Assembly (NCBI RefSeq): GCF_000018025.1
Contig: NC_009831.1
Coordinates: forward strand, 5,022,001-5,086,000
From: Shewanella sediminis HAW-EB3
GTDB taxonomy: Bacteria > Pseudomonadota > Gammaproteobacteria > Enterobacterales > Shewanellaceae
Reading direction: 5' to 3'
Length of the DNA stretch: 64,000 nt
Positions 49,628 through 61,700 of this stretch are shown in pieces (positions within the stretch are counted from its first letter, which is position 1; every line of letters begins with the position of its first letter). A model generated the notes under the pieces. That model saw only the letters and a list, made by a program, of their open reading frames with translations. It did no database searches and was not told the DNA's origin. The position numbers and the translations under genes were made by a program.

Positions 49628-49703
49628 TTATATTGCCGCCTTCTTTTGAATATAAAGTTTTTTCTGGGCTGCACGGTTACTGTTTACTCGCTTGGAGTTA
49701 TGA

Positions 49704-52700
49704 ATGAAATCTTTAGTCACTGCACAACACGGACAAGTTTTGCTTGCTAATGGAAATGTCACAATTGAAATTGCTAATGGCAAGCAAACTATTGCTCCAG
49801 GTGAACAGCTACCGAAAGGCTCAACACTATATATTGAGGATGGGGCAGAGGTTGAAATAGCTTTTGAAGATGGCACAACATACTCCAACCTTGCATCTGC
49901 AGCTCAAGATTCTGAAGAAGCGATAACCGATAGTGCCTCAAGCGCTTTAGATGAGATCCAGGCTCTGCAGGACTTAATCGCTTCAGGCGAAGACCCAACC
50001 GCAGGCCTACCTGATACGGCAGCAGGTGCCGGAACCGCGGGTAACCAAGGCGGCACTGATTTTATATCCCTAAGCCGAAGCGGAAATGAGACGATTGCCT
50101 CATCAGGGTTCGCAACCGATGGTAGCAGCCAAAGTGAATTTTCTGCTGACGGCAACCTCGATGAAAGCGTCATAGATAACCCATCAGAGCTAATAGATGA
50201 CACCAATACCATCGATGAAGATGGTTTAGCCACAGGTAATGTCTTAGATAATGACTCCGATGTAGATAGCGACTTAAGTGTCATCACGTTCGAAGTTAAC
50301 GGTGACACCTATTTAGCAGGGACAGAGGTTACCCTCGAAGGTGGCACGCTAGTTATCGGTGAAGATGGCAGTTATACTTTTACGCCTGATGAAAACTGGA
50401 ACGGCTCAGTCCCGGTTATCACCTACACCACCAATACCGGCTCTACTGCGACTCTCACCATAGAGGTCACTCCAGTCGATGACGCCAGCGTACTTGTTAA
50501 TGACAGCAACACCATCGATGAAGATAGTGTCGCGACGGGTAATGTCTTAGATAATGACTCGGATGTAGATAACGAGCTCACCGTTGCCAGTTTCGAGGTC
50601 AATGGCACCAGCTATAGCGCAGGTACAGAAGTCACCCTCGAAGGCGGAACGCTAGTTGTCGGTGAAGATGGAGGTTACACCTTCACACCTGACGAGAACT
50701 GGAACGGCTCAGTCCCCGTTATCACCTACACCACCAATACCGGCTCTACTGCGACGCTGACCATTGAGGTCACTCCAGTCGATGACGCCAGCGTACTTGC
50801 TAATGACAGCAATACAATCGATGAAGACACTGTTGCGACGGGTAATGTCTTAGATAATGACTCGGATGTGGATAACGAGCTTACCGTTGCCAGCTTCGAA
50901 GTTAATGGCACCAGCTATACGGCTGGCACTGAGGTCACCCTCGAAGGTGGCACTCTGGTTATCGGTGAAGATGGTAGTTACACCTTCACGCCTGACGAGA
51001 ACTGGAACGGTTCAGTCCCCGTTATCACCTACACCACCAATACCGGCTCTACGGCGACATTGACCATAGAAGTCAGCCCTGTCGATGACGCCAGCGTACT
51101 TGCTAATGACAGCAATACAATCGATGAAGACACTGTTGCCACAGGTAATGTGCTCGATAATGACTCGGATGTGGATAACGAGCTTACCGTTGCCAGCTTC
51201 GAAGTTAATGGAACCAGCTATACGGCTGGCACTGAGGTCACCCTCGAAGGTGGCACTCTGGTTATCGGTGAAGATGGTAGTTACACCTTCACGCCTGACG
51301 AGAACTGGAACGGCTCAGTCCCCGTTATCACCTACACCACCAATACCGGCTCTACGGCGACATTGACCATAGAGGTCAATCCTGTCGATGACGCCAGCGT
51401 GCTTGTTAATGACAGCAATACAATCGATGAAGACAGTGTCGCGACGGGTAATGTCTTAGATAATGACTCGGATGTGGATAACGAGCTTACCGTTGCCAGT
51501 TTCGAGGTCTATGGCACCAGCTATACGGCTGGCACTGAGGTCACGCTTGAAGGCGGCACTCTGGTTATCAGTGAAGATGGCAGTTACACCTTCACCCCCG
51601 ATGAAAACTGGAACGGCTCAGTCCCCGTTATCACCTACACCACCAACACCGGCTCTACGGCGACATTGACCATCGAAGTCAATCCCGTCGATGACGCCAG
51701 CGTACTTGTTAATGACAGCAATACAATAGCTGAAGACAGCGTCGCCAGAGGTAATGTTCTAAGCAACGACTCGGATGTTGATAACGAGCTCACCGTAACA
51801 AGTTTTACAGTAAATGGTTCCACTCACACTGCCGGCACTCAAGTAACACTAGCTGACGGCTCGCTAGTGATTAACTCTAACGGCAGCTATACATTCACAC
51901 CAAACGAAGACTGGAATGGCTCAGTACCCGTTATCACCTACACCACCAATACCGGCTCCTCAGCAACACTGAGTATTGTTGTATCTCCTGTAAATGATGC
52001 CCCTGTCGCAGAAAACGACAGCTTCAGCGTCGATGAAGGTGGAGCGGTCAACGGTAACGTCATTACCCATATGGATGGGGATGGTATACAAGACAGCGAT
52101 GGCGGCGACGGCGCAGCGCTGTTTGTCACCCAAGTCAACGGCAATGATTTAACCTTTGATCAGGATGGCTGGGCAAGTGTCGATGTCGCCAACGGTACGT
52201 TGCGCATCAAAGCCGATGGTACCTTCGAGTTCCAGCACAACGGCAGCGACCCAAGCCAGACCGACCCAAGTTTCGTCTATACCCTAAGCGATGGTACTGA
52301 TTCAGATACGGCAACGGTTACCATCAGCGTCGGGGCAGTTAACGATAAACCAGTCGCAGAAAACGACAGTTTCAGTGTCGATGAAGGTGCAATGGTCTTC
52401 GGCAACGTCATCACCCATGATGATGGCGATGGTATCCGGGACAGCGATGGTGGCGATGGGGCTGGACTCTTTGTCACCCACGTCGGTACCACCCTATTGA
52501 CCTTCGATTCTGAAGGCTGGAGTCAGGAACTAACAGTCGCCAATGGCACTTTATTCATTAAAGCCGACGGTACCTTTAAGTACACCCATGATGGCAGCGA
52601 TCCAAGCCAGACCGACCCAAGCTTTACCTACACCATTAGTGATGGCAGCGATGTCGATACGGCATCCGTGACCTTCAGCGTCACCAATAACGATGAAGGC

Positions 52701-55700
52701 GTAACGGCTGGCGACGATGACTACACTGTGCTTGAAGATGGCAGCGTTACCCTAAACTTACTCGGTAACGATGTGGCACCGGATGGCGGCTTAGCGATCC
52801 AGTCTATCAATGGCATAACCCTCACCGGCTTGGCACAAAACATTGCGGTTGCTAACGGCACCGTAGTGATCGCCGATAATGGCACTATGACCTTTGAGCC
52901 AACAGACAACTACTACGGCCCAGTCAGCTTCGATTACATCGCCACTGACGCCGATGGCGACACCGACACCGGTACCGTGAGCATCACCGTCACCAATAAC
53001 GATGAAGGCGTAACGGCTGGCGACGATGACTACACTGTGCTTGAAGATGGCAGCGTTACCCTGAACTTACTCGGTAACGATGTGGCACCGGATGGCGGCT
53101 TAGCGATCCAGTCTATCAATGGCATAACCCTCACCGGCTTGGCACAAAACATTGCGGTTGCTAACGGCACCGTAGTGATCGCCGATAATGGCACTATGAC
53201 CTTTGAGCCAACAGACAACTACTACGGCCCAGTCAGCTTCGATTACATCGCCACTGACGCCGATGGCGACACCGACACCGGTACCGTGAGCATCACCGTC
53301 ACCAATAACGATGAAGGCGTAACGGCTGGCGACGATGACTACACTGTGCTTGAAGATGGCAGCGTTACCCTGAACTTACTCGGTAACGATGTGGCACCGG
53401 ATGGCGGCTTAGCGATCCAGTCTATCAATGGCATAACCCTCACCGGCTTGGCACAAAACATTGCGGTTGCTAACGGCACCGTAGTGATCGCCGATAATGG
53501 CACTATGACCTTTGAGCCAACAGACAACTACTACGGCCCAGTCAGCTTCGATTACATCGCCACTGACGCCGATGGCGACACCGACACCGGTACCGTGAGC
53601 ATCACCGTCACCAATAACGATGAAGGCGTAACGGCTGGCGACGATGACTACACTGTGCTTGAAGATGGCAGCGTTACCCTGAACTTACTCGGTAACGATG
53701 TGGCACCGGATGGCGGCTTAGCGATCCAGTCTATCAATGGCATAACCCTCACCGGCTTGGCACAAAACATTGCGGTTGCTAACGGCACCGTAGTGATCGC
53801 CGATAATGGCACTATGACCTTTGAGCCAACAGACAACTACTACGGCCCAGTCAGCTTCGATTACATCGCCACTGACGCCGATGGCGACACCGACACCGGT
53901 ACCGTGAGCATCACCGTCACCAATAACGATGAAGGCGTAACGGCTGGCGACGATGACTACACTGTGCTTGAAGATGGCAGCGTTACCCTGAACTTACTCG
54001 GTAACGATGTGGCACCGGATGGCGGCTTAGCGATCCAGTCTATCAATGGCATAACCCTCACCGGCTTGGCACAAAACATTGCGGTTGCTAACGGCACCGT
54101 AGTGATCGCCGATAATGGCACTATGACCTTTGAGCCAACAGACAACTACTACGGCCCAGTCAGCTTCGATTACATCGCCACTGACGCCGATGGCGACACC
54201 GACACCGGTACCGTGAGCATCACCGTCACCAATAACGATGAAGGCGTAACGGCTGGCGACGATGACTACACTGTGCTTGAAGATGGCAGCGTTACCCTGA
54301 ACTTACTCGGTAACGATGTGGCACCGGATGGCGGCTTAGCGATCCAGTCTATCAATGGCATAACACTCACCGGCTTGGCACAAAACATTGCGGTTGCTAA
54401 CGGCACCGTAGTGATCGCCGATAATGGCACTATGACCTTTGAGCCAACAGACAACTACTACGGCCCAGTCAGCTTCGATTACATCGCCACTGACGCCGAT
54501 GGCGACACCGACACCGGTACCGTGAGCATCACCGTCACCAATAACGATGAAGGCGTAACGGCTGGCGACGATGACTACACTGTGCTTGAAGATGGCAGCG
54601 TTACCCTGAACTTGCTCGGTAACGATGTGGCACCGGATGGCGGCTTAGCGATCCAGTCTATCAATGGCATAACCCTCACCGGCTTGGCACAAAACATTGC
54701 GGTTGCTAACGGCACCGTAGTGATCGCCGATAATGGCACTATGACCTTTGAGCCAACAGACAACTACTACGGCCCAGTCAGCTTCGATTACATCGCCACT
54801 GACGCCGATGGCGACACCGACACCGGTACCGTGAGCATCACCGTCACCAATAACGATGAAGGCGTAACGGCTGGCGACGATGACTACACTGTGCTTGAAG
54901 ATGGCAGCGTTACCCTGAACTTACTCGGTAACGATGTGGCACCGGATGGCGGCTTAGCGATCCAGTCTATCAATGGCATAACCCTCACCGGCTTGGCACA
55001 AAACATTGCGGTTGCTAACGGCACCGTAGTGATCGCCGATAATGGCACTATGACCTTTGAGCCAACAGACAACTACTACGGCCCAGTCAGCTTCGATTAC
55101 ATCGCCACTGACGCCGATGGCGACACCGACACCGGTACCGTGAGCATCACCGTCACCAATAACGATGAAGGCGTAACGGCTGGCGACGATGACTACACTG
55201 TGCTTGAAGATGGCAGCGTTACCCTGAACTTACTCGGTAACGATGTGGCACCGGATGGCGGCTTAGCGATCCAGTCTATCAATGGCATAACCCTCACCGG
55301 CTTGGCACAAAACATTGCGGTTGCTAACGGCACCGTAGTGATCGCCGATAATGGCACTATGACCTTTGAGCCAACAGACAACTACTACGGCCCAGTCAGC
55401 TTCGATTACATCGCCACTGACGCCGATGGCGACACCGACACCGGTACCGTGAGCATCACCGTCACCAATAACGATGAAGGCGTAACGGCTGGCGACGATG
55501 ACTACACTGTGCTTGAAGATGGCAGCGTTACCCTGAACTTGCTCGGTAACGATGTGGCACCGGATGGCGGCTTAGCGATCCAGTCTATCAATGGCATAAC
55601 CCTCACCGGCTTGGCACAAAACATTGCGGTTGCTAACGGCACCGTAGTGATCGCCGATAATGGCACTATGACCTTTGAGCCAACAGACAACTACTACGGC

Positions 55701-58700
55701 CCAGTCAGCTTCGATTACATCGCCACTGACGCCGATGGCGACACCGACACCGGTACCGTGAGCATCACCGTCACCAATAACGATGAAGGCGTAACGGCTG
55801 GCGACGATGACTACACTGTGCTTGAAGATGGCAGCGTTACCCTGAACTTACTCGGTAACGATGTGGCACCGGATGGCGGCTTAGCGATCCAGTCTATCAA
55901 TGGCATAACCCTCACCGGCTTGGCACAAAACATTGCGGTTGCTAACGGCACCGTAGTGATCGCCGATAATGGCACTATGACCTTTGAGCCAACAGACAAC
56001 TACTACGGCCCAGTCAGCTTCGATTACATCGCCACTGACGCCGATGGCGACACCGACACCGGTACCGTGAGCATCACCGTCACCAATAACGATGAAGGCG
56101 TAACGGCTGGCGACGATGACTACACTGTGCTTGAAGATGGCAGCGTTACCCTGAACTTGCTCGGTAACGATGTGGCACCGGATGGCGGCTTAGCGATCCA
56201 GTCTATCAATGGCATAACCCTCACCGGCTTGGCACAAAACATTGCGGTTGCTAACGGCACCGTAGTGATCGCCGATAATGGCACTATGACCTTTGAGCCA
56301 ACAGACAACTACTACGGCCCAGTCAGCTTCGATTACATCGCCACTGACGCCGATGGCGACACCGACACTGGTACCGTGAGCATCACCGTCACCAATAACG
56401 ATGAAGGCGTAACGGCTGGCGACGATGACTACACTGTGCTTGAAGATGGCAGCGTTACCCTGAACTTACTCGGTAACGATGTGGCACCGGATGGCGGCTT
56501 AGCGATCCAGTCTATCAATGGCATAACCCTCACCGGCTTGGCACAAAACATTGCGGTTGCTAACGGCACCGTAGTGATCGCCGATAATGGCACTATGACC
56601 TTTGAGCCAACAGACAGCTACTACGGCCCAGTCAGCTTCGATTACATCGCCACTGACGCCGATGGCGACACCGACACCGGTACCGTGAGCATCACCGTCA
56701 CCAATAACGATGAAGGCGTAACGGCTGGCGACGATGACTACACTGTGCTTGAAGATGGCAGCGTTACCCTGAACTTACTCGGTAACGATGTGGCACCGGA
56801 TGGCGGCTTAGCGATCCAGTCTATCAATGGCATAACCCTCACCGGCTTGGCACAAAACATTGCGGTTGCTAACGGCACCGTAGTGATCGCCGATAATGGC
56901 ACTATGACCTTTGAGCCAACAGACAACTACTACGGCCCAGTCAGCTTCGATTACATCGCCACTGACGCCGATGGCGACACCGACACCGGTACCGTGAGCA
57001 TCACCGTCACCAATAACGATGAAGGCGTAACGGCTGGCGACGATGACTACACTGTGCTTGAAGATGGCAGCGTTACCCTGAACTTACTCGGTAACGATGT
57101 GGCACCGGATGGCGGCTTAGCGATCCAGTCTATCAATGGCATAACCCTCACCGGCTTGGCACAAAACATTGCGGTTGCTAACGGCACCGTAGTGATCGCC
57201 GATAATGGCACTATGACCTTTGAGCCAACAGACAACTACTACGGCCCAGTCAGCTTCGATTACATCGCCACTGACGCCGATGGCGACACCGACACCGGTA
57301 CCGTGAGCATCACCGTCACGCCTGAAGGCGATGCCTTCGACGATGCCAGTGAAGAGGTTGAAATTGCCGAAGACAGCGCATTGCACAACGGTGATCTACT
57401 CGCAGGTACCAACAGCGTCGATGGCGATGTGTCACTCGCCGAATTTACCGTTGACGGCAGCACTTATACCTTCAGTGCCAGCGTCACCAGCCACACCGTC
57501 AACCTCGATGCCGGCACCTTAATCATTAACCAAAATGGCACCTATAGCTTTGACTCGGCTGACAACTGGAATGGCACCGTACCGACCGTCGACTACACCG
57601 TCAGTGATGGCGACAGCAACAATGACTCGACCCTGACGATCACCGTCACGCCTATAATTTCAGCTGGCAATCCCGTAGAACTCTTTGTTGATGATGCTGA
57701 CACTATAAGCAGTACAACAGACAGCCACTCAATGGCGCTAAGCTTTTCAGCCGGTACAGAGGCCGTGCATCAATTTACTTTCGGAGATGATTTCAGTGAG
57801 ATCTCTGTAAATGGCCTGGATGGAGAGTTAACCTGGGCAATTAACGATTCCGGTCACTTAATAGGCAGCCTAGGTGGAAATGCGCTAATACAGCTAGAGC
57901 TTTCCGATACGACTATAGCGGCAGGCACTACGGGGGCGGTGACGGTCTCTGTAACGCTTCTCGATAACCTTCCGCATGGTGCGAGTGCTGATTCTCTAAC
58001 TATTAACGGTATTACTGTTGTCGCTTCCGGTACTTCAGGAGCAACTGCGGAAGGTATTGTCAATGTCACCGTCAATGACGATCAAGTTGTAGCTGATGTC
58101 GCGGATAGCCAGGCAGAGAATGCAGCTCAAACAATTCTTGGTTCAATGACAGTCAGTGGCGCAGACACAGATTACTCAGCCAACTTAATGGGTAACATTA
58201 CTGGCAATACTAACCATGATGGGCAAAGTGATTTCGTCGACTCAGGTCTAACAACTGGTGGGGAGACAATTTACTACTTTGTCGACCCTGATCAGCCAGA
58301 TGTCTTAATCGGTTATACAGATTCAAGTGCCGATGCATCCAGCTATAGTGCTAACGGCAATCAAACACAGATATTTACATTAAGGGTAGATCCTAATTCT
58401 GGTGAATCTGGTGAATACGTACTTGATCTGAAAGATTCTATAACCCTTATTCAGGAAACGACTGTTGATTTAAGTGGCAATATAGTAGCTGGAAACGATG
58501 GTGACCTGTTTATTTATCTAGACAGTACTGCTGAATATGCTGACAGCGCTAGTGCTAGCAAAAGCGTTCTGTGTACCATTACTGCCACTACCAACGGAGG
58601 TGCTACTGCTACTGTCAATAACAGTAACAATGGTATCGGTGTCGGCTCAAGAGGAGGTCCAGGTGCAGGAAAAGATATTAGTGACAGCGACGTTCTTATT

Positions 58701-61700
58701 TTGTCATTCAATCAAACTATTACCACTGACATTCAGATCACCTTAAGTAACAATAGCGGCACTGTTTTTGATGGTAATGCCACTTTCTATGTTGAAGGTA
58801 AGAATGCTCTGGGTGTGAAAACAGTATTAGACTTCACCGGCACAAGTGAGGAATTTGCAACGGCCCTATCCAATTCTTCGATAGTAGAAGTTGACTTAAT
58901 TACACTTTCCAAAGCTGTAGGAGGTGAAGACTTTAACCTCCAAGGCTTATCCACCGACTCAATCATAATTGATTCAGCTGGAACGACACTCGACTTTACT
59001 GTGGATATAATAGACAGCGATGGAGATGTAGACAATGATAATGATTTCAGCGTTATACTGAACGCTCCTACATCATTGTCAGTTTTAACAGCCAACGCCG
59101 TTGCACAGCTCGATGAAGCCACATTACTCTCTGATGCCGCTGATAATGACAAAGAGACATTACTGTTCAAAGCGGGTGATACTGAAATCAATAGCTTTAC
59201 CTTTGGCGATACCAATAACATTGAAGTATATGGGATTCGCCAACCGATGGAATGGCGTATTGAAGGTGGTAATCTCATTGGTTCGATGAATGGGCGCGGA
59301 GATCTGCTTAAGTTAACCTTGGACTGGGATGCAATCGCGTCAGGACAACAAGGCTCAGTCATTCTCGATGCAGAGTTACTTGGTAAATTTCCGCACAACA
59401 TTGACGTAGACGACCTGTTAGTGACGGGTATTCAAGTCATTGCCACCGATGGTTCAGGAGAGAGTGCAACATCGAACGTCACAGTCAGTGTCGCAGATCA
59501 TAACCGCGCCCCCGATGCTGAGAATGACAACTTTGGTGGCTTAACGAGTCATTACTACGGCTATAACGACAGCAAAGCCTATGGCGACAAAGATGGTGGA
59601 AACTTAAACCTCCTAAGCCAAGTTAATACTTTCATCAATAAAAACGCTCCCGATGCGACCTTCACCGCTACAACATTGAATTATGCTTACGGCGGAGGCG
59701 ATCTAGGTACTGGTACCAGTCTACAAAATTTCCTTGGCACAGATGCCGCCAGCCTGAGTAACGATCCAGGAAACAGTACGGATGCCATCTTGCATATGCA
59801 GGGCAATGTGCAGTTAGATGCCGGGAAATATGGCCTGAGAGTCACTGCCGATGACGGTTACTCCATCAAGGTTGATGGGGTAGTTGTGGCACAGTACTCT
59901 AAGATTCAGTCGCAACATACCAAGTCCCCAGGCGATGATGGCCATATCTATTTCGACATAGAGACTGCCGGGTTACATGAAATCGAAATCGTCTACTGGG
60001 ATCAAGGTGGTGCTTATGTGTTTAATGTTGAGCTGGGCCAGTTCGATCAAAATAACCAGCAGATAGGTGATTACAGCCAGCTAGGCGACCAGGTGTTAAC
60101 CCCGCCATTAGCGGTAATGGAAGATACGCCATTTACTTTCTCAGCCAGCAGCATCTTAGGCAATGATAGCGATCCTGATGGGGACGCACTCTCCATCATT
60201 GACGTCATGAATGCAGAGCACGGCACTGTATCGCTCGATGCTAATGGTAATGTAGTGTTCACCCCAGAAGAGGGCTACACAGGGGCTGCAAGCTATCAGT
60301 ACACCATCTCCGATCCTTCAGGCTTAACCGATACCGCGACAGTAACTTTCGATGTGGTGCCATCAAGAGGCTATGGCCAAAACACGGGGACTGACGGAAA
60401 TAATGACATTCAAGGTACCAGCAATCATGATGTAATAGTTAGTGACACTACAGGCTTACAGATTGTTAGTGGTGAAAACTATAACATCGCATTTATTCTC
60501 GACTCGTCGGGCAGCATGGGGAACACTAATGTCACTTCAGCCAAAGAGCAACTACTGGAAGTTTTCAATACACTAAAAGCCAGTGCAACCAGTGTGCACT
60601 CCGGTGTCGTAAATGTTTTATTAGTCGATTTTAATAATGGAACTAAAGCCAATGTTTCAGTTAATTTAGCCGATAACAACGCAATATCTAATCTGACTGA
60701 CGTGTTAAGTACTATCGCTAGTGACGGAGGTAGAACCAACTACGAATCAGCCTTTGAAACAACGACGAACTGGTTTAATAGTGGAACGGCATCGGAAAAT
60801 ACTGGCACGAATCTGACTTACTTTATTACCGATGGTGAACCTAATAATTACAACGTAGATCAAACGCCCGAAGAGCTACGTGCTTACGATTCGTACTATG
60901 AAAGCAAACAGTTATCAGATTTACTCGATACTTATATTGAGGGGCAAGAGCTTATATATAACAACAAGGTCATCATTGACGAGTATGGAAATACATACTA
61001 TTGGTCTAATAGCAATGGCAGTTGGAGTAGCCATCAAACAGGCACAATAAAACTGGGCGCTGACGGCAATTATACTGTAGCAGAAATTGCGTATGGTGAT
61101 GACCAAGCCGAAACCGAAGCTTTAGCAGCCTTCGATGTTCTAAATATCGTTTCAGAAGTTAAGGCTATTGGCATAGGCAACGGTATTGATTTAGATGATC
61201 TCACCCCATACGACTCCGATGGCCTGGCTCATCACAACATTAAGGCGGATGAGATTGCCAGCGTTATTCTTGGCTCTGAAGAAGTCCTGCTTCAGGGTGA
61301 CGACACGGTTAACGCGGGTGAAGGTAATGATATTATCTTCGGCGACTTAGTTAGCTTCGAAAATATTGAAGGCCAAGGCTACTCAGCCTTACAAAAATTT
61401 GTGGCTAGTCAACTCGAAAATGTCGAAACCACTGACGTTACCGTCAAGGATGTACATAACTTCATTACTAACAACCCAGATATGTTTAATCTGGCTAATA
61501 ATGATGACGGTGACGACAAACTTTACGGCGGTCAAGGTAAAGATATCCTCTTCGGTCAGGGTGGTGACGATACCTTGGACGGTGGTACGGGATCGGATCA
61601 CCTCATTGGCGGGGTCGGTATAGATACGCTGATCGGTGGTTTAGGCGATGATACTCTGACCGGCGATGGCCCTACGGGTCCCACCAGTGCAGATACCTTC

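Noticed and set aside
52721..57235. A series of identical 62-codon open frames on the minus strand within adhesin 3
   Set aside because: They recur every 309 bp as mirror frames of the coding repeat, and one copy is lost through the single Asn-to-Ser change; they have no ribosome-binding sites.
52682..57316. CRISPR array
   Set aside because: The units are 309 bp, contiguous and coding, with no short repeat-spacer pattern and no cas genes nearby.
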